Below, piece after piece: positions 34,188-43,299 of a stretch of DNA of 64,000 nt (within the stretch, counting starts at the first letter, position 1; the number at the start of each line of letters is the position of its first letter). The notes under the pieces are model-generated. The model was not told the DNA's origin and did no database searches. It saw only the letters and a list, made by a program, of their open reading frames with translations. The translations under genes were made by a program, and so were the position numbers. This DNA is from Nocardioides sp. SYSU D00065 (lineage in GTDB: Bacteria > Actinomycetota > Actinomycetes > Propionibacteriales > Nocardioidaceae), in contig NZ_JAFMSX010000001.1 of NCBI RefSeq assembly GCF_017916425.1, positions 1,612,001 through 1,676,000 on the forward strand. The letters are read 5' to 3'.

Positions 34188-34658
34188 TCACCCTTCGACC
34201 ACGGCCTTCATCCGCTCCAGCGTCGTCCGCATCCCACGCTGGTTCGTACGCCGCCGCAACGGTCCCAGGACGAGCCAGTACAGCCGGGTCGGCAGATTCG
34301 GGTCGAGGCGGAAGTACTCGGTGACCTGCGTGCCGCCGTCCTCGGGCTCCAGGCGGTAGCCCCAGTTGTTGACGGTCACCGCGTCGGTGCCGACGGAGAA
34401 CTCGAAGACCCGCTCCGGCTCGCACCGCGTCACCCGGCAGCCCGACCAGTACGTCGGCCCGACCCCGTTGCGCTTCACGTGCCCCTTGAAGTGGGCGCCC
34501 ACCTCCGGCCCCGTCGAGCCGCGCGTCCACCGCGCCTCGAACGTCTCGGGACTGAACTCCCCGATCCGCGTCACGTCGCTGACGAGGTCCCAGACCTCGG
34601 CGGGCGGCGCGTCCATCCACACCGACACCTCGTCGCCCAGCGACGGCAGCCTCACCAT
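34188..34658 (-). CDS. SRPBCC (polyketide cyclase/START-like) family protein
   Basis: 156 aa from ATG 34658. The pattern EVSVWMDAPPAEVWDLVSDVTRIGEFSPE is the N-terminal strand and helix of the SRPBCC fold, followed by GAHFKGHVKRNG, RVFEFSVG and GTQVTEYFRLDP. The long C-terminal helix RRRTNQRGMRTTLERMKAVVEG closes the hydrophobic cavity. Such proteins bind lipids or polyketides, or act as chaperones; the ligand is unknown. The divergent DUF4282 gene begins 184 bp away, with a GTATGC inverted repeat between. Confidence 0.78.
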   Translation of the reverse strand: MVRLPSLGDEVSVWMDAPPAEVWDLVSDVTRIGEFSPETFEARWTRGSTGPEVGAHFKGHVKRNGVGPTYWSGCRVTRCEPERVFEFSVGTDAVTVNNWGYRLEPEDGGTQVTEYFRLDPNLPTRLYWLVLGPLRRRTNQRGMRTTLERMKAVVEG

Positions 34659-34761
34659 GGACGTCCCTCTCTCCTCGTGCACGGCCCGCCCTGCGCCGGC
34701 CCGCCCGGCCCGCTTGTACCCCGCTCGCGCGTCGTCAGTCGAGTCGGGCGACGTGCACCAC

Positions 34762-34776
34762 GTATGCATCGCATAC
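34762..34776. promoter_or_regulatory. GTATGC-ATC-GCATAC inverted repeat
   Basis: A perfect 6-bp inverted repeat with 3-nt spacer sits in the divergent region between the SRPBCC and DUF4282 genes, 66 bp before the DUF4282 ATG. It has the size of an operator, but no regulator gene is adjacent. Confidence 0.3.
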
Positions 34777-34841
34777 CGGTTTGGCGTGCGGCGGGCGGGG
34801 CAGGAGACGCACCGACCCGTCCCCGAACCCAAAAGATCCGC

Positions 34842-35309
34842 ATGTCGCAGCCCGGTGACACCCCTCCACAGCCGCCCTACGGCGAGCAGCCCACCGCCCC
34901 CTACGGCCAGGCGCCCGCGAGCGGCTCCTACGGCGGCGGGTCCTACGGCGGCGGGTCCTACGGCGGCGGGTCCTACGGCGGCGGGTCCTACGGCGGCTCG
35001 CCCGTCGGCGGCGCGCCGGGCAGCAAGGGGTTCGTCGGGGCGCTGTTCGACCTGCGGTTCACGACGTTCGTCACCCCGACGATCATCAAGGTCGTCTACG
35101 TCATCGGACTCGTGGTGATCGGCGCGGCCACGCTGGTCTTCGCGTTCAGCGGCTTCGCCACCGACAGCCCCGGTCTCGGGATCGTCACGCTGGTCGTCTC
35201 GCCGATCGTCGGCCTGCTCTACCTGTGCCTGTTCCGGATGATGTGCGAGTTCTACCTGGCCATCACCCGCATGAGCGAAGACATCAACCGGCGCCTGCCG
35301 CAGCGCTAG
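34842..35309 (+). CDS. DUF4282-type membrane protein with Ser-Tyr-Gly repeats
   Basis: 155 aa from ATG 34842. The N-terminal third is a disordered Pro/Gln/Tyr/Gly stretch with five SYGGG units (residues about 28-52), encoded by near-identical 15-nt repeats at 34925-34999. Two membrane helices follow (about residues 83-106 and 112-133) with the ALFDLRFTTFVTPTIIKVVYVIG segment typical of DUF4282 and the C-terminal LAITRMSEDINRRLP. Related actinobacterial proteins are small, and their function is unknown. It is convergent with the transporter permease gene, 6 bp away. Confidence 0.78.
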   Translation: MSQPGDTPPQPPYGEQPTAPYGQAPASGSYGGGSYGGGSYGGGSYGGGSYGGSPVGGAPGSKGFVGALFDLRFTTFVTPTIIKVVYVIGLVVIGAATLVFAFSGFATDSPGLGIVTLVVSPIVGLLYLCLFRMMCEFYLAITRMSEDINRRLPQR

Positions 35310-35315
35310 GCCCGC

Positions 35316-36854
35316 TCAGACCGCGGCGACGGTCAGCACGACCCGCGCCCGCTCGTCGCTCGCCAGCCAGCAACGGCGGGCGCGGACGAGCCTGCGGGAC
35401 GACCAGGCGAGGAACGGCACGGCGACGAGGGGCGGCAGCCACGGCCACGGCAACGCGGCGACCCCGGTGAACAGCACCGCGGTCAGCGTGGTGACGAGCG
35501 AGAGCCGGCCCGCGTAGCCGGCCATCGCGCCGTGCGGGGCCGGCGTCGCACGGGGCGAGGCGAGGTCGACGGCGTACGGCGAGCGCATCGACCAGGTGAG
35601 CACGATCGCCAGCACCTGCACCACCACCACCAGCCAGCACGCCGCGACGGCCGTCCCGGTGACGAGCGGCGGCAGCCCGTTGCGCAGCAGCGCGAGCACG
35701 ACGGTCACGCCGGACACCGCGACCATGCACTCGGCGACGACGAGGGCGCGTACGTCGAACACGTCGGCCGCGGACACCGGGAGGGTCTCGCGCCAGACCA
35801 TCCCCTTGCCGTCGAGGCACCAGGTGTTGACGCCGAACAGGAGCGCGGCGCCGCTGGCGGTGAGCCCCGGCAGCAGCATCACCGAGCTCCACTCCAGCCC
35901 CGCCACCAGCGCGACCAGGCCGGGTCCGACGCCCAGGACAAGCAGGCCGCGCCGCATGCCCACCGAGCGCCACACCGACCCGCGGTCGAGTCGGCGCAGC
36001 AGCGCGCGGTCCGGCGATCCCCGGCGCGGCGCCGGCACGGGCCGCGCCTCGTGCACCCCCGACTGGACGTCCAGCTCCTCGCGCGGCGGGAGTCCCAGCG
36101 CCCACGTGGCGGGACGCGCCCCGAGCACCACCGCCGCCCCGGCGAGGGCGAGCAGGGCGACCACGGCGAGCGGCCAGCGCGAGTCCTGGCCCGCCTCGGC
36201 CACCCAGGTCGTGGGCAGGGCTCGCACCAGCGGGACGAGCCACCCGCCGAGGTGCAGCCCGGCGAGTGCCGCGACGACCAGCCCGGCGCCGACCCGGACG
36301 ACCAGCACGCCGTGCGCGGTGCGGCGTACGCCCTCGACGCTCCACCCCACGGCCTGTCCCACGGCGGTCGCGGCGAGCACCCAGGCCAGCACGACGAGCT
36401 GGGCCCCGACCAGGCGGGCGGGCGGGGTCACCAGAGCGGTGATCGCGAGCAGCCCCCAGACCTGGACGAGCCAGGCGAGGTTGAGCGGCGCGAGCACGAG
36501 CGCGCCGAGGTGCTCGGTCACCGGGCCGATCGGATGGATCGACGCCTCGCTCCGCGAGAGCAGCTCGCGACCGCCGCCGGCGCCCATCGCGGCGCTCACG
36601 GCGAGTAGGAGGAAGCCGGCCAGCGCGGTGCCCAGGTTGCCCTGCAGCGTGCCGATCGCGCGCTCCACGGGAGCGGAGGCGAGGGCGTCGGTCTCGACCG
36701 TCGCCGGCCCCCACGCGAAGCCCACCGTGAGGAGCAGCACGACGACCAGCCCGACGGCGGCGGGGGCGCGTCGGCGTACGGTCCGGGCGCGGAAGGCGAC
36801 GAGGTGCGCGGTGGCGCGCGCCGCGTGCGTCCAGCCGTCAGTCGAGGAGGGCAC
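35316..36854 (-). CDS. Polytopic membrane protein, permease partner of the adjacent ABC ATPase
   Basis: 512 aa from GTG 36854, which overlaps the 3' end of the ATPase gene by 17 bp. About twelve hydrophobic helices are spread over two halves with a cytoplasmic linker around residues 255-290 (PREELDVQSGVHEARPVPAP). The actinobacterial family (DUF6297-like, from memory) has no tested function. The permease-type layout plus the overlap with an ABC ATPase suggests an exporter or regulator of membrane composition. The substrate is unknown. It is not similar to FtsX or MacB types by eye. Confidence 0.68.
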   Translation of the reverse strand: MPSSTDGWTHAARATAHLVAFRARTVRRRAPAAVGLVVVLLLTVGFAWGPATVETDALASAPVERAIGTLQGNLGTALAGFLLLAVSAAMGAGGGRELLSRSEASIHPIGPVTEHLGALVLAPLNLAWLVQVWGLLAITALVTPPARLVGAQLVVLAWVLAATAVGQAVGWSVEGVRRTAHGVLVVRVGAGLVVAALAGLHLGGWLVPLVRALPTTWVAEAGQDSRWPLAVVALLALAGAAVVLGARPATWALGLPPREELDVQSGVHEARPVPAPRRGSPDRALLRRLDRGSVWRSVGMRRGLLVLGVGPGLVALVAGLEWSSVMLLPGLTASGAALLFGVNTWCLDGKGMVWRETLPVSAADVFDVRALVVAECMVAVSGVTVVLALLRNGLPPLVTGTAVAACWLVVVVQVLAIVLTWSMRSPYAVDLASPRATPAPHGAMAGYAGRLSLVTTLTAVLFTGVAALPWPWLPPLVAVPFLAWSSRRLVRARRCWLASDERARVVLTVAAV

Positions 36855-37536
36855 GGTAGGCCTCACCGGTGAGCTCGACGGCCTGCATCGCCGCGACCCG
36901 GTTGCCGCCGCGGAGCACGATCGCGTCGCCGCAGGCCTCGAGCGCCAGGTCGCGCAGGTGGGTGGACAGCAGGACGCAGGCTCCCCGGGCGCGAGCGTCC
37001 GCGACCACCTCGAGGGTGGCCTCGACGCCGCGGGGGTCGACACCGTCGAAGGGCTCGTCGAGCAGCAGCACGGCCGGCTCGTGCAGCGCGGCGAGCACGA
37101 CGCTGAGCCGGCGGCCCATGCCGTGGCTGAAGCCGCCGACGACGCGGTGCGCCACGTCGCCGAGCTCGAAGCGCTCGAGCAGGTCGCGCCCGCGCTCCTC
37201 CCAGTCGTCCATGCGCCGCAGCCGGGCGCTGAGCTGGAGGTGCTCCCACGGGGTCGCCCGCGGCACGAGGCCGCCGACGTCGGGGCAGTAGCCGACCACC
37301 CGCTTGACGCCGAGGGCGTCGGTGGCGGCGTCGTGGCCGCCTACCGTGACCACGCCCGCGGTCGGCGGCACCACCCCGGCCAGGACCTTCATGGTCGTCG
37401 ACTTGCCGGCGCCGTTGCGGCCCAGGAGGGCGGTCGCGCGCCCGTGGTCCGCGCTCAGGTCGACGCCCGAGACCGCCTCGACATCGCCGAAGCGGACGTG
37501 CAGGCCGCGGACGACGACGGCGGGGGTCTGGCTCAC
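36838..37536 (-). CDS. ABC transporter ATP-binding protein (CcmA/exporter type)
   Basis: 232 aa from GTG 37536. Walker A is LLGRNGAGKSTTM, the Q-loop is in YCPDVGGLVP, the signature motif is the variant GGFSHGMGRRLSV (FSHGM rather than LSGGQ), and Walker B is VLLLDEPFDGVDPRGVE, followed by a STHL switch His. Length and the single domain match drug- or lipid-exporter ATPases of the ABC-2 type. It forms a unit with the permease-like gene at 35316-36854. A 21-bp inverted repeat lies between it and the fadB stop. Confidence 0.85.
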   Translation of the reverse strand: MSQTPAVVVRGLHVRFGDVEAVSGVDLSADHGRATALLGRNGAGKSTTMKVLAGVVPPTAGVVTVGGHDAATDALGVKRVVGYCPDVGGLVPRATPWEHLQLSARLRRMDDWEERGRDLLERFELGDVAHRVVGGFSHGMGRRLSVVLAALHEPAVLLLDEPFDGVDPRGVEATLEVVADARARGACVLLSTHLRDLALEACGDAIVLRGGNRVAAMQAVELTGEAYRALLD

Positions 37537-37600
37537 CCGCCGATTCTCCCCCGGTCCGGGGCGTTCGCGGGCCGCTTTCGGCGTACCCGCTACGCCGCAT

Positions 37601-37670
37601 GTAACGCCGGGTTGGTGCTTGTAGGCACCCCCGCAGACGGTGGGTAGAACAAGCACCAACACGGCGTTAC
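37601..37670. repeat. Long inverted repeat between fadB and the ABC gene
   Basis: Arms of 21 nt (37601-37621 and 37650-37670) pair with one mismatch: GTAACGCCGGGTTGGTGCTTG against CAAGCACCAACACGGCGTTAC. The 28-nt loop contains a second partial CACC/GGTG pairing. It lies 54 nt after the fadB stop (read on the minus strand) and 64 nt before the ABC ATPase start, so it may terminate fadAB transcripts. Its length and AT-richer bases also suggest a small mobile hairpin. Confidence 0.6.
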
Positions 37671-37724
37671 AAGCCCCGTTGGGCCAAGATCCGGCGCCAA
37701 AATCCGGCCCCGGAATCAGGCGGG

Positions 37725-39977
37725 TCAGGCGGGGAAGGACCCGCCCGTCGCCGCGAGCTCGCGGAGGTACGCCGACGGGCGGAAGCGCTCGCCGTAGGCG
37801 TCGGCCAGCTCGTCGGCTCGCGCCAGGAAGGCGGCCAGGCCGATCGGGCCCACGCCGCGGCCGGTCTCGTCGAGCGCCTGCCAGCCGGTCATGAACTGCG
37901 CGGCACCGCCGGTCAGCGCCGGGAATCCGATGCCCATGATCGAGCCGATGTTGGCCGCCGCGGCCGAGGTGATGACGCCCTCCTCGAAGCACTTCGCGGT
38001 CTCCAGCGCCTCGATGAAGAGCATCCGGTCGCGGACGTCGCGGATCGGGACCTGCTGCTCGGCGACGGGGAAGGTCTCCGCCAGCCCGGGCCACAGCGTC
38101 GTACGCCGTCCGTCCGCGTCGTAGTCGTAGAAGCCCGCGCCGGAGGCCCGCGAGGGCCGGCCGAGGCCGATCATCGTGGCGATGACCTCGCCGGCCGGGT
38201 CCGGGCCGAGGTCGATCCCCTCGCGCTCGGCCGCGTCGGCGGTGGCCTTGCGGATCTTGGCCATCAGCTCCAGGTTGAGCTCGTCGCTGATCTGCAGCGG
38301 TCCGACCGGGAAGCCGGCCGAGGTCGCGGCCCGCTCCAGCGAGACCGGGTGCACGCCCTCGGCGAGCATCGTGAGGCCCTCGTTGATCTGGGTGCCGATG
38401 ACCCGCGAGGTGTAGAAGCCGCGCGCGTCGTTGACCACGATCGGGGTCTTGCGGATCTGCTGCACCACGTCGTACGCCCGGGCCAGCGCCGCGTCCGAGG
38501 TCTCCGCGCCGCGGATGATCTCCACCAGCGGCATCTTGTCGACCGGGCTGAAGAAGTGCAGGCCGATGAAGTCCGCGGGGCGGTCCACGCCCTCGGCCAG
38601 CTCGGTGATCGGCAGGGTGGAGGTGTTGGAGCACAGCAGCGCGTCGGCGTCGACGTACGGCGCGACCTCGGCGAAGACCTTCGCCTTGAGCGCGGGGTCC
38701 TCGAAGACGGCCTCGATGACCAGGTCGCACCCGGTGAGGTCCTCCGCGGAGGCCGTGGGCGTGATCCGGCCGAGCAGCTCCTCGGCCTTCTCCGGGGTGA
38801 GTCGGCCCCGCTCGACGCCCTTGGCGTTGAGCGTGGCGGTGTACGACCTGCCCCGCTCGGCGGCCTCGAGCGAGACGTCCTTGAGCACGACCTGCATGCC
38901 CGCGCGGGCGCAGGAGTAGGCGATGCCGGCGCCCATCATCCCGGCGCCCAGCACGCCGACCTTGGTGGCCTGCCAGCGCTCGATGCCCTGCGGGCGCAGG
39001 GAGCCGGAGCCGATGGCCTGGAGGTCGAAGAAGAAGGCCTGGATCATGTTCTTGGCCTGCTGGCTGATCACCAGGCTGGTGAAGTAGCGGCTCTCGATGC
39101 GCGAGGCGGTGTCGAAGTCGACCTGCGCGCCCTCGACCGCGGCGCTCATGATCGCGCGGGGGGCGGGGTAGACCGCGCCCTTCGTCTGCTTGCGCAGCAG
39201 CGCCGGGAACGCCGGCAGGAACTGCGCCAGCGCCGGCGTGCTCGGGGTCCCGCCGGGCATCTTGTAGCCGGCGCGGTCCCACGGGTTCGACGCCGCGTCG
39301 GCGTCGTCGCGGTGGGCCAGGACCCAGGCCTTCGCCGCGGGCAGCAGCTCCTCGCGGGTCGGCACGAGCTCGTCGACGAGCCCCTTGGCCAGCGCACCCT
39401 GCGGGTCGAACTGGGTGCCGGGCATGAGCACGTCCATCAGCGCGGACTGCAGGCCGAGCATGCGTACGACGCGGGTGACGCCGCCGCCGCCGGGCAGCAG
39501 GCCGAGGGTCGACTCGGGCAGGCCGATCTTCACCGAGCGGTCGTCGACCGCGATGCGCCGGTTGGCGGCGAGCGCGATCTCCAGGCCGCCGCCGAGCGCG
39601 GCGCCGTTGATCGCCGCGACGACGGGGCGGGGGAAGGTCTCCAGCCGGCGCAGGCTGGCCTTGACCGCCTCGGCCATCGCGAAGACGTCCTCGGCGTCGT
39701 CCGGGGTGGCGGTGACCATGCTCTTGAGGTCGCCACCGGCGAAGAAGGACTTCTTGGCACTGGCGATGACCACGCCGGTGACCTCGTCCTGCTCGTCGTG
39801 GAGGCGCTGGACGGCGGCCTCCATCGAGGTCCGGTAGAGCTCGTTCATCGTGTTGGCGCTGGCGCTCGGGTCGTCCAGCACCAGGGTCACGATGCCGTCG
39901 GCGTCGCGCTCGTAGCGGACGGCGGTCCGGGTGTCGGCGGTGTGGGTGTCGGCGGTGTGGGTGTCAGGGGTGTTCAC
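37725..39977 (-). CDS. fadB: Multifunctional fatty acid oxidation protein (enoyl-CoA hydratase / 3-hydroxyacyl-CoA dehydrogenase)
   Basis: 750 aa. The N-terminal crotonase domain (about 20-215) has [20 protein letters not shown] and [20 protein letters not shown], with oxyanion hole and catalytic Glu residues. The dehydrogenase NAD domain (about 340-520) begins [22 protein letters not shown] and includes [13 protein letters not shown] and the catalytic-His segment [18 protein letters not shown]-terminal domains follow ([16 protein letters not shown]). Together they hydrate trans-2-enoyl-CoA and oxidise the L-3-hydroxyacyl-CoA. An odd [10 protein letters not shown] repeat precedes the domain (residues 6-17) and looks like a small codon duplication. 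It ends 54 nt before a hairpin and begins 12 nt after fadA. Confidence 0.92.
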   Translation of the reverse strand: MNTPDTHTADTHTADTRTAVRYERDADGIVTLVLDDPSASANTMNELYRTSMEAAVQRLHDEQDEVTGVVIASAKKSFFAGGDLKSMVTATPDDAEDVFAMAEAVKASLRRLETFPRPVVAAINGAALGGGLEIALAANRRIAVDDRSVKIGLPESTLGLLPGGGGVTRVVRMLGLQSALMDVLMPGTQFDPQGALAKGLVDELVPTREELLPAAKAWVLAHRDDADAASNPWDRAGYKMPGGTPSTPALAQFLPAFPALLRKQTKGAVYPAPRAIMSAAVEGAQVDFDTASRIESRYFTSLVISQQAKNMIQAFFFDLQAIGSGSLRPQGIERWQATKVGVLGAGMMGAGIAYSCARAGMQVVLKDVSLEAAERGRSYTATLNAKGVERGRLTPEKAEELLGRITPTASAEDLTGCDLVIEAVFEDPALKAKVFAEVAPYVDADALLCSNTSTLPITELAEGVDRPADFIGLHFFSPVDKMPLVEIIRGAETSDAALARAYDVVQQIRKTPIVVNDARGFYTSRVIGTQINEGLTMLAEGVHPVSLERAATSAGFPVGPLQISDELNLELMAKIRKATADAAEREGIDLGPDPAGEVIATMIGLGRPSRASGAGFYDYDADGRRTTLWPGLAETFPVAEQQVPIRDVRDRMLFIEALETAKCFEEGVITSAAAANIGSIMGIGFPALTGGAAQFMTGWQALDETGRGVGPIGLAAFLARADELADAYGERFRPSAYLRELAATGGSFPA

Positions 39978-39989
39978 GGTGTCTTCTCC

Positions 39990-41201
39990 TCAGACCAGCT
40001 CGACGACGGTCGCGATGCCCATGCCGCCGCCCACGCAGAGTGTGGCGAGGCCGCGCCTGAGGTCGCGGCGCGCGAGCTCGTCGATCAGGGTGCCCAGGAT
40101 CATCGCGCCGGTGGCGCCGAGCGGGTGACCCATCGCGATGGCTCCGCCGTTGACGTTGGTGACCTCGTGGCTGATGCCCATGTCGCGCATGAACCGCATC
40201 GCGACGGCGGCGAACGCCTCGTTGATCTCCCACAGGTCGATGTCCTCGACCGCGAGCCCCGCGCGGGCCAGCGCCTTGCGCGCGGCCGGCGCCGGCCCGG
40301 TGAGCATGATCGTGGGGTCGGCTCCCGACACGGCGGTCGAGACGATGCGGGCGCGTGGGGTGAGCCCCAGCGACGTACCGACCTCCTCGGTGCCGATCGC
40401 CATCACGGCGGCGCCGTCGACGATGCCCGAGGAGTTGCCGGCGTGGTGCACGTGGTCGATGGCCGGCACCCAGTGGTACTTCTCCAGCGCGACGTCGTCG
40501 AAGCCGGCATCGCGGCCGATCTGCGCGAACGACGGCTTGAGGCCGGCGAGGCCCTCGACGGAGGTGTCGGGCCGGACGGTCTCGTCGCGGTCGAGGACGG
40601 TCGTGCCGTTGAGGTCGCGGACCGGGACGACCGCGTCGTCGAAGTAGCCGTTGGCCCACGCCTTGGCGGCGCGGTGGTGGGACTCGGCGGCGTAGGCGTC
40701 GACGTCCTCGCGGCTCCACCCCTCGATGGTGGCGATGAGGTCGGCGCCGATGCCCTGCGGCACGAAGCCGGTGCGCAGCGCGGTCGCCGGGTCCATCGCC
40801 CAGGCACCGCCGTCACTGCCCATCGGCACCCGGCTCATCGACTCCACGCCGCCGGCGATGATGAGGTCCTCGAACCCCGAGCGCACCCGGCCCGCGGCCT
40901 GGTTGACGGCCTCCAGCCCGGAGGCGCAGAAGCGGTTGAGCTGCACACCCGCGACGGTCTCCGGATAGCCGGCCTTGAGGGCGGCGGTCTTGGCGATGTC
41001 GGCGCCCTGGTCGCCGATCGGGGTCACGACGCCCAGCACGACGTCGTCGACACGTGCGGTGTCCAGGGTGGGGTTGCGGGTCGTGAGCTCGTCGAGGAGT
41101 CCCACGACCAGGTCGACCGGCTTGACCTCGTGCAGCGAGCCGACGGCCTTGCCGCGGCCGCGCGGGGTGCGGATGTGGTCGTAGACGAGTGCTTCTGCCA
41201 T
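39990..41201 (-). CDS. fadA: Acetyl-CoA C-acyltransferase (3-ketoacyl-CoA thiolase)
   Basis: 403 aa. The nucleophile Cys is in [18 protein letters not shown] (about Cys92). The His of [16 protein letters not shown] and the second Cys of [11 protein letters not shown] complete the thiolase triad. FadA thiolytically cleaves 3-ketoacyl-CoA, the final step of beta-oxidation. It is upstream of fadB with a 12-bp gap, one operon. A GTGACA-N7-TGTCAC inverted repeat lies 10 bp upstream of its start codon, suitable for repression by the divergently encoded MerR protein or another regulator. Length agrees with the family (390-405 aa). Confidence 0.92.
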   Translation of the reverse strand: MAEALVYDHIRTPRGRGKAVGSLHEVKPVDLVVGLLDELTTRNPTLDTARVDDVVLGVVTPIGDQGADIAKTAALKAGYPETVAGVQLNRFCASGLEAVNQAAGRVRSGFEDLIIAGGVESMSRVPMGSDGGAWAMDPATALRTGFVPQGIGADLIATIEGWSREDVDAYAAESHHRAAKAWANGYFDDAVVPVRDLNGTTVLDRDETVRPDTSVEGLAGLKPSFAQIGRDAGFDDVALEKYHWVPAIDHVHHAGNSSGIVDGAAVMAIGTEEVGTSLGLTPRARIVSTAVSGADPTIMLTGPAPAARKALARAGLAVEDIDLWEINEAFAAVAMRFMRDMGISHEVTNVNGGAIAMGHPLGATGAMILGTLIDELARRDLRRGLATLCVGGGMGIATVVELV

Positions 41202-41210
41202 GCCGTGATT

Positions 41211-41229
41211 GTGACACCACCACTGTCAC
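41211..41229. promoter_or_regulatory. GTGACA-N7-TGTCAC operator-like inverted repeat upstream of fadA
   Basis: Perfect 6-bp half-sites with a 7-nt spacer lie between the fadA start (41201) and the divergent MerR start (41303). It would overlap the -10/+1 zone of a fadA promoter. The MerR-type regulator is the obvious candidate ligand, though the short spacer is also compatible with TetR-like regulators. Confidence 0.45.
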
Positions 41230-41302
41230 GATCCAACCCGGCGTCCTGGGACTCACCCGGCGCGGGGAGGCGCCGGCCGACTGCGAACGGAAGAATGGAG
41301 CC

Positions 41303-41947
41303 GTGGACACCGACGCGAGGACCGACGTGCGAGACGAGGCCCGGCACGAGCCCCGCACCGGCGCCGACCCGGACGGCGACGGGCTGCTGACGCTGGACGA
41401 GCTGACCGCGCGGACGGGGGTGAGCGCGCGCAACGTGCGCTTCTACACCTCCCGCGGGCTGGTCCCCTCCCCTGTGCGACGCGGCCGCTCGGGCTACTAC
41501 GGCCCCGACCACGTCGCACGCCTGGAGCTGGTGCGCGAGCTCCAGGGACACGGCTTCACCCTCGCGGCGATCGAGAAGTACGTCGAGCGCATCCCGGAGT
41601 CCGCGACGCCGTCCGACATCGCCGTGCACCTCTCCCTCCTCGCTCCGGTCACCGGCGACCGTGACGTCGACGTGCCCGGCAGCCTGTCGGGGCTGGGCAT
41701 CTCGCCGGAGGCGGCCGAGGCCGTCGCCGACGTCTATGCCGCGCACGGCAGGCAGGTGGCCGAGGAGCTGTCGGAGATCGTGCGCACCATGGTGTGGCCG
41801 CAGTTCCGCGAGCGCGGCGGCACGGCGGAGCAGCTGCGTGAGCTCGTCCACCGGCTCAAGCCGCTGACCATCGCGGGCCTGGTCACGGCCTACGAGCAGG
41901 CGATCGACGAGAGCCAGGCCGCCTACGGCGGCAGGCGGACCCGATGA
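41303..41947 (+). CDS. MerR-family transcriptional regulator
   Basis: 214 aa from GTG 41303 (GTG 41327, with GAGG 6 nt upstream, is a good alternative). The MerR winged helix (about residues 28-95) is LLTLDELTARTGVSARNVRFYTSRGLVPSPVRRGRSGYYGPDHVARL, with HGFTLAAIEKYVERI forming the start of the dimerisation helix. A long C-terminal domain (100-214) without a cysteine cluster argues against metal sensing. Divergent from fadA-fadB, it is the likely local regulator of beta-oxidation. Its stop overlaps the antiporter start (ATGA). Confidence 0.83.
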   Translation: MDTDARTDVRDEARHEPRTGADPDGDGLLTLDELTARTGVSARNVRFYTSRGLVPSPVRRGRSGYYGPDHVARLELVRELQGHGFTLAAIEKYVERIPESATPSDIAVHLSLLAPVTGDRDVDVPGSLSGLGISPEAAEAVADVYAAHGRQVAEELSEIVRTMVWPQFRERGGTAEQLRELVHRLKPLTIAGLVTAYEQAIDESQAAYGGRRTR

Positions 41948-43287
41948 CCGGCGCCGCGGTCTACCTCATCCTCGGCCTGTCGCTGCTCCTGGCGACGCTC
42001 CTGCCCCACGTCACGCGCCGCATCGCGCTCTCGCCGCCGATGGTGCTCGTCGCCGTCGGCCTGGCCATCGGGCTGCTGCCGCTCGGGCAGGACGTGAGCC
42101 TCCAGCCGGAGGACAACCGCGACCTGTTCACGCACGTCGCGGAGTTCACCGTCCTGGTGTCGCTGATGGGCGTCGGGCTCGCGATCGACCGGATCCTCGA
42201 CGTGCGGTCGTGGCGGTCGTGGCGCACCTGGTCGCCGGTGTGGCGGATGCTGCTGGTCGCCATGCCGCTGACGATCCTCGGCACCCTCCTGGTCGGCTGG
42301 TGGGTGGCGGGCCTGGCACCGGCGGTCGCCCTGCTGCTCGGCGCCGTCCTCGCGCCCACCGACCCCGTGCTTGCCTCCGACGTGCAGGTGGGCGAGCCGC
42401 TCACCGAGGACGTCGCCGAGGCCGAGGCGGAGGACGACTACGAGGAGGACGACGACATCCGGTTCGCGCTGACCGCGGAGGCGGGTCTCAACGACGGCCT
42501 CGCCTTCCCCTTCGTGCACCTGGCCCTGCTGCTGCTGGCTGGCGGCTTCGGGCTCGCGGACGCCGGCACCTGGCTGGGCTGGTACGTCGTGGGCAAGATC
42601 GCCGTGGGCCTCGTGGTGGGCGTCGGCGCGGGCTGGCTCTTCGGGCGACAGGCGTTCCACGCCCGCAACGAGAAGCTCCGCCTGGCCGACGCCGGGGAGC
42701 CCCTGCTCGCGCTGGCCGCGCTGCTGACGGCGTACGGCGCCGCGGAGCTGGTCGGCGGCTACGGCTTCCTCGCGGTCTTCGCCTGCGCCGTCCGGCTGCG
42801 CAGCTCGAAGCGCGGCCACGCCTACCAGCGTGCGATGCACGGCGTGGTCGAGCGCCTGGAGCGCCTGATGACGCTGCTCGTCCTGCTCGTGCTGGGCATG
42901 GCGATGACGCGCGGGCTCCTGGAGCAGCTCGACTGGCGGGGGATCGCCGTCGCCCTCACCTTGGTGCTGGTGATCCGCCCCCTGGCCGGCTACGTGGCGC
43001 TGGCGGTGCTCGCGCGCGACGAGGACGAGGCGGGCGGGCTGGACCGCGGGGAGATCGCAGCCGTGGCGTTCTTCGGGGTGCGCGGCGTCGGCTCGCTCTA
43101 CTACCTGGGCTACGCCGTCACCCACGAGCACGTGCCGGAGGAGTCGTGGCTGTGGTCGACGGTCGCCTTCACGATCATCGTGTCGGTGCTGCTGCACGGC
43201 GTGACCGCGACTCCCGCGATGGCCCGCCTCGACAGGCGTCGGGAGGCGGAGGACCCGCAGCGTGAGCCGACGGGTGGAGCGGGCTGA
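41944..43287 (+). CDS. CPA1-type cation/proton antiporter
   Basis: 447 aa with about twelve hydrophobic helices. The core motif ALLLGAVLAPTDPVLASDVQVG carries the ion-binding Asp (TDP), and AEAGLNDGLAFPFV carries the ND pair typical of Na+/H+ exchangers. An acidic cytoplasmic-loop segment (EDVAEAEAEDDYEEDDDIRF, residues about 160-178) is unusual and could be a regulatory loop. The protein exchanges Na+ or K+ for protons. It is co-directional and overlaps the MerR gene by 4 bp, which may be read-through rather than functional coupling. The following NAD(P)-binding gene starts 12 bp downstream. Confidence 0.85.
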   Translation: MTGAAVYLILGLSLLLATLLPHVTRRIALSPPMVLVAVGLAIGLLPLGQDVSLQPEDNRDLFTHVAEFTVLVSLMGVGLAIDRILDVRSWRSWRTWSPVWRMLLVAMPLTILGTLLVGWWVAGLAPAVALLLGAVLAPTDPVLASDVQVGEPLTEDVAEAEAEDDYEEDDDIRFALTAEAGLNDGLAFPFVHLALLLLAGGFGLADAGTWLGWYVVGKIAVGLVVGVGAGWLFGRQAFHARNEKLRLADAGEPLLALAALLTAYGAAELVGGYGFLAVFACAVRLRSSKRGHAYQRAMHGVVERLERLMTLLVLLVLGMAMTRGLLEQLDWRGIAVALTLVLVIRPLAGYVALAVLARDEDEAGGLDRGEIAAVAFFGVRGVGSLYYLGYAVTHEHVPEESWLWSTVAFTIIVSVLLHGVTATPAMARLDRRREAEDPQREPTGGAG

Positions 43288-43299
43288 CAGCATGAGGGC

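Noticed and set aside
38349..41390. Plus-strand frame of about 1000 codons opposite fadB and fadA
   Set aside because: Antisense to well-supported fadAB genes, with no domain signal.
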